49,468 bases of DNA from Streptomyces rubellomurinus (lineage in GTDB: Bacteria > Actinomycetota > Actinomycetes > Streptomycetales > Streptomycetaceae). Positions 1 to 9,946 of this stretch are shown one piece after another. The translations under genes and the position numbers were made by a program. The notes below the pieces were generated by a model that made no database searches, was not told where the DNA came from, and saw nothing but the letters and a program-made list of their open reading frames with translations. The stretch covers positions 1-49,468 of the forward strand of contig NZ_JZKH01000059.1 in assembly GCF_000961885.1 (NCBI RefSeq), given 5' to 3'. Positions within the stretch are counted from its first letter, which is position 1, and every line of letters starts with the position of its first letter.

Positions 1-25
1 GCCGCGCCCCTCCTCCCCCCGCCTC

Positions 26-42
26 GCCGCCCGCGCGGCGGC
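26..42 (-). terminator. Hairpin just downstream of rpmF
   Basis: A perfect 6-bp GC stem (26-31 with 37-42) and a 5-nt loop lie immediately after the rpmF stop codon. There is no T-tract, which is common for terminators in high-GC actinobacteria. It probably ends the zinc-starvation operon. Confidence 0.45.
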
Positions 43-216
43 CTACGCCTCCTCCTCCCCCAGCAGCCCGCGCCGGTAGGCGGGGACGAGGTTCTGCGGG
101 ACGAGCAGCTTGCGGCCGTTGAGGGTGACGGGGACGAGCTCGGGGGCCTTCGCCTTCCACTGGGCGCGGCGGTGCCGGGTGTTGCTGCGGGAGGTCCTGC
201 GCTTGGGGACTGCCAT
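43..216 (-). CDS. rpmF: 50S ribosomal protein L32, zinc-free paralogue
   Basis: This 57-residue protein begins [17 protein letters not shown], the standard L32 N-terminus, followed by the conserved AQWKAKAP segment. It contains no cysteine, so it lacks the four-Cys ribbon of zinc-binding L32. It is therefore a C-minus paralogue expected to replace the zinc form on the large subunit when zinc is scarce. The ATG has an AGGAG ribosome binding site that includes the TAG stop of rpsR, so the two genes are probably translationally coupled. It is the last gene of a five-gene minus-strand operon governed by the Zur-like box at 2257-2271. L32 identity is secure; zinc-dependent expression is inferred from the cluster and box. 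Confidence 0.93.
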   Translation of the reverse strand: MAVPKRRTSRSNTRHRRAQWKAKAPELVPVTLNGRKLLVPQNLVPAYRRGLLGEEEA

Positions 217-225
217 CGGGGGCTC

Positions 226-462
226 CTATCGGGTGGTGCCGGAGGCGTACGGGAGGAGGGCCATCTCGCGGGCGTTCTTGATCGCCCGGGCCATCGCCCG
301 CTGCTGCTGAACGGTGAGCCGGGTGACCCTGCGGCTGCGGATCTTGCCCCGGTCGGAGACGAAGCGGCGCAGCAGGTCGGTGTCCTGGTAGTCGATGTAT
401 TCGATGCCGGCCGCCGTCAGCGGGTCGGGCCGGGTCTTCGAGGGGGCGGGTCGTCGGCGCAC
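226..462 (-). CDS. rpsR: 30S ribosomal protein S18, cysteine-free paralogue
   Basis: The 78-residue product carries S18 hallmarks: [19 protein letters not shown] in the middle and the C-terminal [11 protein letters not shown]. Many actinobacterial S18 proteins have cysteines near the N-terminus; this one has none, so it is the zinc-independent type. The start is a GTG preceded at 6 nt by a strong AAGGAG. A longer upstream frame to 774 exists but runs through the cobW-like gene and has no S18 similarity before this GTG. It sits 11 nt after the cobW-like stop and 9 nt before rpmF, inside the presumed Zur-controlled operon. Confidence 0.93.
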   Translation of the reverse strand: MRRRPAPSKTRPDPLTAAGIEYIDYQDTDLLRRFVSDRGKIRSRRVTRLTVQQQRAMARAIKNAREMALLPYASGTTR

Positions 463-473
463 GGGCGGCTCCT

Positions 474-1649
474 TCAGCAGACGGGGTCGAGCAGGTCCTG
501 GAAGCCGTCCGGCAGGGCCTTCCAGCCCGGTTCGCCGGCGGCGAGTTCGGCGTCGGTGAGCAGGCAGGAGTCGAGCAGCTCGGTGATGCCGTCGACGTCC
601 AGCCCGTGCGCGGTGAAGCTGAGCTGCTGCACCCGGTCGGCGTGCACGGGGTGCCAGTCGAGGGCGGCGGCCGCCCGGCGGGCCGGCGGGTAGAGGTCCC
701 AGACGGCGTCGGGCACGGAGCCGAGCCAGGGCCCGCACTCCTCGACGGCGAGGTTGGCCCCGGCCGCGTCCCACCCGAGCATCAGCGCGGGCCGGTTGGC
801 GAGCCAGAACCGCCCTCGGCTGCGCTGCGCGGCCGGGACGAGCAGGTCGAGCGCCCGGTGCAGCCGGTCCGGGTGCAGGGGCCGGCGCCGTTCCCAGACG
901 AGCGTGGCGACGCCGGCCTCGTCGCCCTCCTGGGGGAGCAGCGCGATCGCCGGGTTGACGCGGTCGCGGGCGGCGGGGACGTCGAAGCCGCCGAGCGCGG
1001 CCCGGGTGAGCGCGCCGCTGCCGAGCCGGACGATCCGGGCGGTGGGGTGGAGCTGTCGCAGCAGCGCGAGCCCCGGCGCGTGCGCGGTGGCGCGCGGCAC
1101 GGCGAGGGTGGTGGCGTACTCGACCTGGTGGGCGAGCGCCTCCGCCCGGGTCCGCCGGTCCTGCCGGGCGGTGTGCTCGCCGTGCTCCACCAGCTCGTCG
1201 GGGACGGAGAGTTCGCCGAGCAGCCGGTCCGGGTCGACGGCGGTGACGACGCCCGCGATCTCCAGCAGGTCGGCCGCGCAGCGCCCGTCCGCCTCTCCCC
1301 CGGCGATCACCTCGACGGCGGGGTGCGGGTCGCTGCCGCCCCAGAGCTCGACGATCGCGAGCCCGTACCGGCCGTTCTCGGCGAAGTCCAGCAGCCTGGG
1401 CAGCAGGTCCTCGCGCAGGGCGCAGCAGGGGCAGTCGTTGGGCAGCGGCACCTCGGCCCGGTCGAACGCGCCGCGCCCGTCGCGCAGTTCGCGGTGGACG
1501 AGGCCGCGCGCGGCGTCCCGCAGGTCGTGCCGCAGGATCACCGCGTCCACCGCCGCCTCCGCCAACTCCCGGACGGCATCGCGGCGTTCGTCGGCGTGCA
1601 GGCCGCCGACCACGACCACGGGCAGCCTGACCGCTTCCACGGCGCTCAC
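474..1649 (-). CDS. CobW/ZNG1-like (COG0523) protein with degenerate P-loop
   Basis: A 391-residue member of the COG0523 (CobW/YciC/ZNG1) superfamily, whose members are GTP-dependent metallochaperones; zinc-starvation members insert or manage Zn. The CxCC metal motif is visible as DCPCC (Cys73, Cys75, Cys76), and a CobW C-terminal-type region follows. The expected Walker A GxxGxGKT is absent: the N-terminal strand reads [13 protein letters not shown], with no Lys-Thr/Ser. Nucleotide binding may therefore be lost or altered. The GTG start overlaps the rpsN stop (GTGA). Its place among zinc-free ribosomal proteins strongly favours a zinc role over cobalamin synthesis. The exact activity is unknown. 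Confidence 0.82.
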   Translation of the reverse strand: MSAVEAVRLPVVVVGGLHADERRDAVRELAEAAVDAVILRHDLRDAARGLVHRELRDGRGAFDRAEVPLPNDCPCCALREDLLPRLLDFAENGRYGLAIVELWGGSDPHPAVEVIAGGEADGRCAADLLEIAGVVTAVDPDRLLGELSVPDELVEHGEHTARQDRRTRAEALAHQVEYATTLAVPRATAHAPGLALLRQLHPTARIVRLGSGALTRAALGGFDVPAARDRVNPAIALLPQEGDEAGVATLVWERRRPLHPDRLHRALDLLVPAAQRSRGRFWLANRPALMLGWDAAGANLAVEECGPWLGSVPDAVWDLYPPARRAAAALDWHPVHADRVQQLSFTAHGLDVDGITELLDSCLLTDAELAAGEPGWKALPDGFQDLLDPVC

Positions 1650-1951
1650 CAGCTGGCCTTGCGCACGCCGGGCAGGTGGCCGGCGTGCGCGTGTGCCCGC
1701 AGGTTGATCCGGGAGAGGCCGAAGGCGCGCAGGTAGCCGCGCGGACGGCCGTCGACGGCGTCGCGGTTGCGCACCCGGGTGGCGCTGGCGTCGCGCGGCT
1801 GGCGGGCGAGTTCGGCCCGGGCGGCGGCGCGTTCGGCGGGGCCGGTGCCGGGGTGGGCGATGGCCCGCTTGAGTTCGGCGCGGCGCTCGGCGTACCGGGC
1901 GACGAGGGCGCGCCGCCGCTCGTTCTTGGCGATCTTGCTCCGCTTGGCCAT
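1646..1951 (-). CDS. rpsN: 30S ribosomal protein S14, zinc-free long form
   Basis: The 101-residue S14 starts [17 protein letters not shown] and ends with GVRKASW. This is the long C-minus type, lacking the CxxC-CxxC zinc ribbon of the short actinobacterial S14. The conserved [12 protein letters not shown] and the [15 protein letters not shown] core are present. Its ATG overlaps the rpmB stop by one base (TGATG), and its stop overlaps the cobW-like GTG, so the three genes are tightly coupled. In the zinc-starvation model it replaces the zinc-containing S14 in newly made small subunits. Confidence 0.95.
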   Translation of the reverse strand: MAKRSKIAKNERRRALVARYAERRAELKRAIAHPGTGPAERAAARAELARQPRDASATRVRNRDAVDGRPRGYLRAFGLSRINLRAHAHAGHLPGVRKASW

Positions 1952-2187
1952 CAGACCTTCCCCCCTCGCGCCCGGATGCGGGCGACGGCGGCTTCGACGC
2001 CGATCGCGTCGACGGTGCGGATGCCCTTGGCGCTGAGCACGAGCCGGACGTACCGGCCCTCGCTGGGCAGCCAGTAGCGCTTGCGCTGGATGTTGGGGTC
2101 GAAGCGGCGCGGGGTGCGGCGGTGCGAGTGCGAGATCGCGTTGCCGAACCCGGGGCGGCGGCCGGTGAGTTGGCAGTGTGCGGACAT
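1951..2187 (-). CDS. rpmB: 50S ribosomal protein L28, zinc-free paralogue
   Basis: The 78-residue L28 starts [25 protein letters not shown], the L28 N-terminal signature, and continues with [23 protein letters not shown]. Only one cysteine (Cys5) remains, so the four-Cys zinc site of C-plus L28 is missing. The ATG has AGGGAG at a good distance. It is the first gene of the minus-strand operon, with its promoter in the 136-bp gap shared with rpmG. The Zur-like box lies 70 bp upstream of the start. Confidence 0.94.
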   Translation of the reverse strand: MSAHCQLTGRRPGFGNAISHSHRRTPRRFDPNIQRKRYWLPSEGRYVRLVLSAKGIRTVDAIGVEAAVARIRARGGKV

Positions 2188-2256
2188 GGGTGCTCCCTGG
2201 CGTCCGGGTACCCGGGGATCCGGGAATGGGCAGGACCGGGCTCACGTTACACCACA

Positions 2257-2271
2257 TGAAAATGACTTCCA
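2257..2271. promoter_or_regulatory. Zur box between rpmB and rpmG
   Basis: The 15-bp site TGAAAATGACTTCCA is an imperfect inverted repeat that differs at only three positions from the Streptomyces Zur consensus as I recall it (TGAAAATGATTTTCA). It is an AT-rich island in otherwise GC-rich DNA, midway in the divergent gap. For rpmB a plausible -10 (TAACGT) is on the minus strand at about 2245-2250; for rpmG a plausible -10 (TACGGT) is at about 2279-2284. A bound Zur dimer could therefore block both promoters. Regulation is inferred, but the match plus gene content is strong. Confidence 0.85.
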
Positions 2272-2323
2272 TTTCGGTGTACGGTTTCGAGCCGACCGCA
2301 CCCCCGACCCCCAGGAGGCCCCG

Positions 2324-2488
2324 ATGGCCCGCAGCGAACTGCGCCCCGTGATCAAGCTCCGCTCCACCGCCGGCACCGGCTACACGTACGTGACCCGCAA
2401 GAACCGCCGGAACGACCCGGACCGGATGGTGCTGCGCAAGTACGACCCGATGGCCGGTCGGCACGTCGACTTCCGCGAGGAGCGCTGA
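2324..2488 (+). CDS. rpmG: 50S ribosomal protein L33, zinc-free paralogue
   Basis: The 54-residue L33 has the core [20 protein letters not shown] followed by [13 protein letters not shown]. It has no cysteines, whereas zinc-type L33 carries two CxxC pairs, so it is the C-minus form. The ATG has a CCAGGAGG ribosome binding site 5-6 nt upstream. It is transcribed divergently from the rpmB operon and shares the Zur-like box. A strong palindromic terminator follows 16 nt after the stop. Confidence 0.95.
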   Translation: MARSELRPVIKLRSTAGTGYTYVTRKNRRNDPDRMVLRKYDPMAGRHVDFREER

Positions 2489-2504
2489 ACCGCGCCGGAC
2501 AACG

Positions 2505-2544
2505 CGAAGCGGCGCCTCCCCCACCGCGGGGAGGCGCCGCTTCG
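2505..2544. terminator. Bidirectional hairpin terminator after rpmG
   Basis: A perfect 17-bp stem (2505-2521 with 2528-2544) has a 6-nt loop. It lies between the convergent ends of rpmG and the XRE-cupin gene and can serve both. No U-tract follows. Confidence 0.8.
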
Positions 2545-2561
2545 GCACGCGCGGAGCCGCC

Positions 2562-3134
2562 TCAGCGCGGCGGCGGGACGGAGACCACCATGGTCAGCCG
2601 CAGCACCCGGTCCCCCGCGTTGCGGTAGACGTGCGCGTAGGCCGCGTCGAAGGAGACCGTGCTGCCGGCCGGGACGGGGCGGCCCGCGCCGTCGTGCACC
2701 AGCGTGAGCTCGCCCTCGTCGACCCGGACGATCTCCACCGTCCCGGCCGGGTGCGGCTCGGAGGAGTACTCCTCGCCCGGCTCCATCCGCCACTCCCACA
2801 GCTCCAGCGGCCCGGGCGCCTCGATCCCGTGCAGCAGGGTGCCCGTCCCGCCGCTGACGCCGGTCCAGAGCGGGACGGCCTGGTCGCCGGGGATGATCCG
2901 GACGTCCGGCCCCTCCTCGTAGTCGAGCAGCGTGGCGATCGAGACGCCGAGCGCGTCGCCGAGCCGGACGACGGTGGCCACGCTCGGGTTGGTACGGCCC
3001 TGCTCGATCTGGACGATCATGCCGCGGCTCACCCCGGAGCGGGCGGCGAGGGCGTCCAGGGTGTGGCCGCGCTCGGCGCGCAGCCGCTTGAGGTTGCGGG
3101 CGAGCGCCCGGGAGACGAGGTCGGGGTCCGGCAC
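2562..3134 (-). CDS. XRE-family regulator with C-terminal cupin domain
   Basis: The 190-residue protein has an N-terminal Cro/C1 HTH (about residues 10-65, with [20 protein letters not shown]) and a C-terminal cupin-2 sensor barrel (about 105-185, including [24 protein letters not shown]). This HTH-cupin class often represses an adjacent transporter or catabolic gene in response to a small molecule. The next gene, a DMT-family exporter, is divergent, and a perfect palindrome lies in the intergenic region just upstream of this gene. Repression of itself and the exporter is a reasonable inference. The ligand cannot be read from sequence. Confidence 0.9.
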   Translation of the reverse strand: MPDPDLVSRALARNLKRLRAERGHTLDALAARSGVSRGMIVQIEQGRTNPSVATVVRLGDALGVSIATLLDYEEGPDVRIIPGDQAVPLWTGVSGGTGTLLHGIEAPGPLELWEWRMEPGEEYSSEPHPAGTVEIVRVDEGELTLVHDGAGRPVPAGSTVSFDAAYAHVYRNAGDRVLRLTMVVSVPPPR

Positions 3135-3156
3135 GCGGGCAGCCCTCCGGTGTCCA

Positions 3157-3173
3157 CTGTACGAGACGTACAG
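3157..3173. promoter_or_regulatory. Perfect palindromic operator upstream of XRE-cupin gene
   Basis: CTGTACG-AGA-CGTACAG is a perfect 7-3-7 inverted repeat, 22 bp upstream of the regulator start and in the gap shared with the DMT exporter. A further ACTGTAC half-site lies at about 3236-3242, next to the exporter start. Likely the binding site of the adjacent XRE-cupin regulator, acting on one or both genes. Confidence 0.6.
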
Positions 3174-3249
3174 AATATTGTTCGGCCGAGTTCAGTTCAG
3201 TGCACTACGCTGCCGATCCGGCAACAAGTCCACCTGACTGTACTGCGGA

Positions 3250-4137
3250 GTGCATCGTGCTGTCCTCGATCCCCCGGTCCCTCCCGTGACCGCCCTGCTC
3301 GCCCTCACTGCCAGCCTGCTCACCGGCCTGGGCGACTTCGGCGGCGGCGTCCTCACCCGCCGGCTGCCCGCGCTCGCCGTCGTGGTCGTCTCCCAGGCCA
3401 CGGCCACCGTCGTCCTCCTGCTCGCCGTCCTCGCCACCGGCGGCTGGGCCGACGCCTCCCCCGCGCTCTGGTACGCCGTCGCCGCCGGAGTGATCGGCCC
3501 CTTCGCGATGCTCGCCTTCTACCGGGCACTCGCGCTCGGCCCGATGGGCGTGGTGTCCCCGCTGGCCACCGTGGGCGTCGCGGTGCCGGTCGGCGTCGGG
3601 CTCGCGCTCGGCGAGCGGCCGGGCCCCGGCCAGCTGGCCGGGATCGCGGTGGCCGTGGCCGGTGTGGTGCTGGCCGGCGGCCCCGAGCGCGGCGGGCCGT
3701 CCGCCGCCCGCACGGCCCTGCTGCTCACCCTGGCCGCCGCGTTCGGCTTCGGCGCCAACATGGCCCTGCTCTCCCGGGCCTCGGCCGGCGGCGGGCTGCT
3801 GCTCGTGCTGTGCGTCCAGCGGCTCGTCAACGTCGCCGTGGGCGGCGCCGCGCTGGTGGTCGAGCAGCGCGGCGCCGACACCGCCGGGCTGCTGCCGGAC
3901 CTGCGCTCCCGGCTGCCCCTGCTCACCGCGGTCGGGCTGGCCGACGTCGCCGGGAACGCCGCGTACGCGCTGGCCGCGCACGCCGGCTCGGCGGCGGTGG
4001 CCGCCGTGCTCGCCTCGCTCTACCCGGTGGTCACCGCGCTGCTGGCGCGCGGACTGCTGAAGGAACGGCTGCGCCCGGTCCAGGTGGTCGGCGCCGGGCT
4101 CGCCGTCGCCGGCACCCTGCTGCTCGCGGCGGCGTAG
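3250..4137 (+). CDS. EamA/DMT-family inner-membrane transporter
   Basis: A 295-residue, strongly hydrophobic protein with about ten membrane segments in two EamA-like halves (roughly 12-145 and 155-290). Motifs such as FYRALALGPMGVVSPLA and AAVAAVLASLYPVVTALLA are typical of drug/metabolite (EamA) permeases, most often exporters. The substrate is unknown. Neither the GTG at 3250 nor the alternative in-frame GTG at 3286 has a clear ribosome binding site, so the first 12 residues are uncertain. Divergent from the XRE-cupin regulator and probably controlled by it through the palindrome at 3157-3173. Confidence 0.85.
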   Translation: MHRAVLDPPVPPVTALLALTASLLTGLGDFGGGVLTRRLPALAVVVVSQATATVVLLLAVLATGGWADASPALWYAVAAGVIGPFAMLAFYRALALGPMGVVSPLATVGVAVPVGVGLALGERPGPGQLAGIAVAVAGVVLAGGPERGGPSAARTALLLTLAAAFGFGANMALLSRASAGGGLLLVLCVQRLVNVAVGGAALVVEQRGADTAGLLPDLRSRLPLLTAVGLADVAGNAAYALAAHAGSAAVAAVLASLYPVVTALLARGLLKERLRPVQVVGAGLAVAGTLLLAAA

Positions 4138-4191
4138 CGCCGCCGGCCCGGGCGGACCGCCGACCGGGGCCCGCCCTGCCAGAATGTCGGT

Positions 4192-4575
4192 ATGCATCTC
4201 GTACCGGCCGACCGCGCGGGCCACCGCACCATCGACGGGCACCGGGTCTGCGAGGCCATCGCCGCGATCGGCGATCCCGCGCACGTCCGGTCCTGGGCCG
4301 AGCGCTTCTCCCTGCTCGCCGACCCCGGGCGGCTCGCCCTGCTGCTCGCCCTGCACCGGGCCGGGGCGCTCGCCGTGTCCGACCTCGCCGTCGCCACCGG
4401 CATGCGCGACACCGCCGTCTCGCAGGCGCTGCGGCTGCTGCGGACGGCGGGCGTGGTCACCGGGGACAAGGACGGCCGCGTGGTGCGCTACCGGCTCGTG
4501 GACGAGAGCATGCGCCCCCTGCTCGACGAGTGCGTCGCCGGGGAGCACAACGAGCCCTCCGCCGCCGTCTGCTGA
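4192..4575 (+). CDS. ArsR/SmtB-family winged-helix regulator
   Basis: The 127-residue protein has an ArsR winged helix at about 38-103: LLADPGRLALLLALHRAG, then the recognition region SDLAVATGMRDTAVSQALRLLR and the wing GDKDGRVVRYRLVD. Cys20, Cys114, His119 and the C-terminal Cys127 are possible metal ligands, but their arrangement does not match SmtB, NmtR or CmtR well enough to name a metal. No ribosome binding site precedes the ATG. A CAGAAT hexamer ends 6 nt upstream, so a leaderless transcript is possible. It lies 54 bp after the DMT transporter on the same strand. Confidence 0.85.
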   Translation: MHLVPADRAGHRTIDGHRVCEAIAAIGDPAHVRSWAERFSLLADPGRLALLLALHRAGALAVSDLAVATGMRDTAVSQALRLLRTAGVVTGDKDGRVVRYRLVDESMRPLLDECVAGEHNEPSAAVC

Positions 4576-4584
4576 CCCACTCGG

Positions 4585-4608
4585 CGACCGACCCGGCGAC
4601 CGACCCGG
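4585..4608. repeat. 12-bp tandem duplication after the ArsR gene
   Basis: CGACCGACCCGG occurs twice, perfectly in tandem, starting 10 bp after the ArsR stop codon, with a degenerate third copy on the left. See the findings on 3'-end tandem repeats. Confidence 0.75.
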
Positions 4609-4630
4609 CGGCCCGCCCGGCCGGACGGCC

Positions 4631-5440
4631 TCAGGCCTGCTGGCAGGACGGGCACCAGAACAGGTTCCGCGCGGCGTGCTCCTCCGTCCGCACCTCCGTG
4701 CCGCAGACCAGGCACGGCATGGCCGCGCGCCGGTAGACGTACACCTCGCCGCCGTGGTCGTCCACCCGCGGCGGACGGCCCATCGCCTCGGGGGTGTGCT
4801 CCGGGCGGACGGTGTCGATCCGGCCGGCCCCGACGCCCTCGCGCATCAGCGCGACCAGGTCCGCCCAGATCGCGTCCCACTCGCGCCGGGTGAGGTCCCG
4901 CCCGGCCCGGTGCGGGTCGATGCCGTGCCGGAACAGCACCTCGGCCCGGTAGACGTTGCCCACCCCGGCCAGCACCTTCTGGTCCATCAGCAGCGCGGCG
5001 ACGGTCGTCCGGCTGCCCGATATCCGCCGCCAGGCGGCCTCCGGCTCGGCGTCGGCACGCAGCGGGTCGGGGCCGAGCCGGGCGGCCACCGCGGCCTTCT
5101 CGGCGTCGGTGACCAGCGCGCAGGTGTTGGGACCGCGCAGGTCCGCGTAGCCGTCCTCGTTCTCCAGCCGCAGCCGGACCAGGCCCACCGGCTCGGGCGC
5201 CGGGCCGGTGCCGAAGGTGAAGCCGCCGTACAGACCGAGGTGGACGTGCACCCAGCCGCCCTCCTCGAAGCCGAGGAACAGGTGCTTGCCGAAGGCCTCC
5301 GCACCCGTGAGCAGCTGCCCGTCGATCACCTTCGCCTCGTCGGCGAAGCGGCCCTGCGGGCTCGCGGCCCGGACGGCGCGGCCGCCGAAGGCCTTCAGGT
5401 TCTCGGCGGCGAGACGGTGGATGATGTGGCCTTCCGGCAC
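4631..5440 (-). CDS. nei: Fpg/Nei-family DNA glycosylase (endonuclease VIII type)
   Basis: The 269-residue base-excision-repair enzyme starts GTG-CCG-GAA. After Met removal it exposes the catalytic N-terminal Pro-Glu (PEGHIIHRLA), which fixes the start; a GGGGAG site lies 8 nt upstream. The helix-two-turn-helix region contains MDQKVLAGVGNVYRAEVLFRHGIDP. A C-terminal CxxC...CxxC zinc finger (CLVC...CPSC) is complete. The PEGH start and overall pattern fit actinobacterial Nei more than MutM. It is a bifunctional glycosylase/AP lyase for oxidised bases. Confidence 0.92.
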   Translation of the reverse strand: MPEGHIIHRLAAENLKAFGGRAVRAASPQGRFADEAKVIDGQLLTGAEAFGKHLFLGFEEGGWVHVHLGLYGGFTFGTGPAPEPVGLVRLRLENEDGYADLRGPNTCALVTDAEKAAVAARLGPDPLRADAEPEAAWRRISGSRTTVAALLMDQKVLAGVGNVYRAEVLFRHGIDPHRAGRDLTRREWDAIWADLVALMREGVGAGRIDTVRPEHTPEAMGRPPRVDDHGGEVYVYRRAAMPCLVCGTEVRTEEHAARNLFWCPSCQQA

Positions 5441-5527
5441 GGGCGCGACTCCCCACGGTCGGTTCGACTGGACCGGTCCATCATCCCAGCCGGCACCGAC
5501 AGCCCGGGCGCCCCCGGACCCCCGAGG

Positions 5528-6448
5528 TCAGCGGACCGGCATCCCCGTCAGCCGCGCCAGGATCACCCGGTCCAGCTCGGCGGCCGTCCCGGCGACGTCC
5601 AGGTACGAGTTGTCGATGATCGGCAGCCCGGAGTTGTACCAGCCCGCCATCCGCCCGTGGATGCGCGCCACCTCCTCGTCGCCGAGCCGCCGGTTGCCGC
5701 TGCGCCGGGAGTTGCGGCGCAGCACCGAGTCCAGGCTCGGCAGCAGCACGACCGGGAGCATGCCCGGGCCGATGTGCCGCTTCCAGCCGCCGAGGCCGAT
5801 CGCCGGGCGGTCCGGGAAGACGGCGTCGTCGATGATGCAGGAGATGCCGTTGGCCAGGTAGTTGCGGCAGGCGAAGCCGCAGGTGCGCCGGGCCAGCCGG
5901 TACTGCGCCTCGGAGGCGTTGTTCCAGCCGGCCTGCGGGTTGGCGAAGCCGGACTGCACCCACTCGCGGACGTCGTCCAGGCTGACGTGGGCGGTCGGCG
6001 TGGGCCGCCGCTCGGCCCAGTACCGGGCGACGGTGGTCTTGCCGGCCCCGGCGGGCCCGATCAGCAGCACCGCGATCGGCCCGGCGGGCGCGTGCGGGCG
6101 CGGCGGGTGGGCGGGCAGCTGGACGGGCGTGCCGGGGGGCAGCACGAAGTGCCCGGTGCCGCCGGGCGGAACGGGCACGGTCGACAGCTGCACGGTCGCG
6201 TGAACGGGCACCGGCGCGGGCTGCGCTGCGGGCGCAGGTACGGGCTGCGGCGGAGGTACGGGCTGCGGCGCGGGCGCAGGTACGGCCTGCGGCGCCGGCG
6301 GCGGCGGTGACGTCGGCGGTGAGGGCGGAACGGGCGCCCCCGCCCCCGGCGGCACCGGCGGACCCGACACCGCCGCACCGCCCCCCGGCGGCACCGGCGG
6401 ACCCGCGGGACGCGGCGGGACCTGCCCGCCTGCGGCGTACTGCGTCAC
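5528..6448 (-). CDS. P-loop kinase-like ATPase with proline-rich N-terminus
   Basis: A 306-residue protein with about 120 N-terminal residues rich in Pro/Ala/Val (repeats of the type PAPQPVPPP), then a P-loop NTPase domain. Walker A is GPAGAGKTT (about 131-139); SLDDVREWVQSG and IIDDAVFPDR follow as probable acceptor or Walker B-like segments. The fold resembles small kinases of the AAA_33/zeta/gluconate-kinase type, but the substrate is not evident. Start chosen at the GTG with GGGAGG 4 nt upstream; a GTG five codons earlier lacks a spaced site. The P-loop domain assignment is firm; its function is not. Confidence 0.8.
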   Translation of the reverse strand: MTQYAAGGQVPPRPAGPPVPPGGGAAVSGPPVPPGAGAPVPPSPPTSPPPPAPQAVPAPAPQPVPPPQPVPAPAAQPAPVPVHATVQLSTVPVPPGGTGHFVLPPGTPVQLPAHPPRPHAPAGPIAVLLIGPAGAGKTTVARYWAERRPTPTAHVSLDDVREWVQSGFANPQAGWNNASEAQYRLARRTCGFACRNYLANGISCIIDDAVFPDRPAIGLGGWKRHIGPGMLPVVLLPSLDSVLRRNSRRSGNRRLGDEEVARIHGRMAGWYNSGLPIIDNSYLDVAGTAAELDRVILARLTGMPVR

Positions 6449-6546
6449 GGAACCTCCCGACACCTCTCAGCGGGGACACTACACGGCGGCCCGGCGGCGG
6501 GCACAGTCCGCCACCGGGCCCTCGGCCGGTCCTCGACCCCCCGCGC

Positions 6547-8585
<2,039 letters not shown>

Positions 8586-8589
<4 letters not shown>

Positions 8590-9770
8590 CGGACGATCAG
8601 GTGGTCGAGGTAGCCCTGCACGTTGCGGCGGGTCTCGGACACGTGGTCGCCACCGAACTTCTCGTTCACCGCGTCGGCCAGCACCAGCGCGACCATCGCC
8701 TCGGCGACGATGCCGGCGGCCGGCACGGCGCAGACGTCCGACCGCTGGTGGTGCGCCTTGGCCGGCTCGCCGGTCCGCACGTCCAGGGTCTGCAGCGCCC
8801 GCGGCACGGTGGCGATCGGCTTCATCGCGGCGCGCACCCGCAGCACCTCGCCGGTGGACAGGCCGCCCTCGGTGCCGCCGGCCCGTCCGGAGGTGCGCTT
8901 GACGCCCTCGGGGGTCGGCACGATCTCGTCGTGCGCCTTCGAGCCGGGCACCCGGGCCAGCTCGAAGCCGTCGCCGACCTCGACGCCCTTGATCGCCTGG
9001 ATGCCCATCAGCGCGGCGGCCAGCCGTGCGTCGAGGCGGCGGTCCCAGTGCACGTGCGAGCCGAGGCCCACCGGCACGCCGTACGCCAGCACCTCGACCA
9101 CGCCGCCGAGGGTGTCGCCGTCCTTGTGGGCCTGGTCGATCTCGGCGACCATCGCCTTCGAGGCGTCGGCGTCCAGGCAGCGCACCGGGTCGGCGTCCAG
9201 CCGGGCCTCGTCCGAGGGCAGCGGCAGCACGCCGGCCGGGGCCTTGGCGGCGGCCAGCTCGACCACGTGGCTGACGATCTCGATCCCGGCCACCTCGCGC
9301 AGGTAGGCGCGCGCGACGGCGCCCAGCGCGACGCGGGCGGCGGTCTCCCGGGCGCTGGCGCGCTCCAGGATCGGCCGGGCCTCCTCGATCGAGTACTTCT
9401 GCATGCCGGCCAGGTCCGCGTGGCCGGGCCGGGGGCGGGTGAGCGCCTCGTTGCGGGCCAGGCCCGCCAGCACCTCGGGGTCGACCGGGTCGGCCGACAT
9501 GACCTGCTCCCACTTCGGCCACTCGGTGTTGCCGACCATGATCGCGACCGGGCTGCCCATGGTCAGGCCGTGCCGGACGCCGCCGAGGAAGGTCACCTCG
9601 TCCTGTTCGAACTTCATCCGCGCGCCGCGGCCGTAACCGAGCCGGCGGCGCGCCAGCGCGTCGGCCACCACGGCGGTGGTGACCGGTACACCGGCGGGCA
9701 GGCCCTCCAGCGTCGCGACGAGTGCGGGGCCGTGCGACTCCCCCGCCGTCAGCCAGCGCAACGTACCCAA
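8586..9770 (-). CDS. aroC: Chorismate synthase
   Basis: The 394-residue enzyme converts EPSP to chorismate with reduced FMN. Signatures are [14 protein letters not shown] at the N-terminus, [33 protein letters not shown] and the C-terminal [17 protein letters not shown]. The start chosen is TTG ([14 protein letters not shown]): it has AAGGAG exactly 5 nt upstream and matches the usual family start. The in-frame codon ten residues earlier lacks support. First gene of the overlapping aroC-K-B-Q unit, 168 bp after aroE, so it may have its own promoter. Confidence 0.95.
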
Positions 9771-9916
9771 CGGAGCTCCTTCATCAGCGGACCGGCCCAC
9801 GACACCGCCGGGGCCCGCCCGGGCGTGCCTTCTGTCCGAATCCTTTCATGCCGCGGCGGCGCACCGGGGCCGCAGTCCGCGTGCCGGACAGCAAGTGGAC
9901 ACACCTCGGACCGGCG

Positions 9917-9946
9917 CGGCCGGTCGGTGCCCGGCCGGTCACTGCC
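9917..9946. repeat. 15-bp tandem repeat over the aroE stop codon
   Basis: Two adjacent 15-bp units match at 13 of 15 positions (CGGCCGGTC followed by GGTGCC or ACTGCC). The right-hand unit contains the aroE stop codon and the last codons, so the left-hand unit looks like a slipped copy of the gene end. Confidence 0.6.

Noticed and set aside
474..1649. CobW-like gene as a cobalamin biosynthesis gene
   Set aside because: No cobalamin genes nearby; all neighbours and the Zur box point to zinc.
2631..4736. 701-codon plus-strand open frame across the regulator, exporter and ArsR genes
   Set aside because: Arg/Pro/Ala-rich shadow of real genes in other frames; no domain or ribosome binding site.
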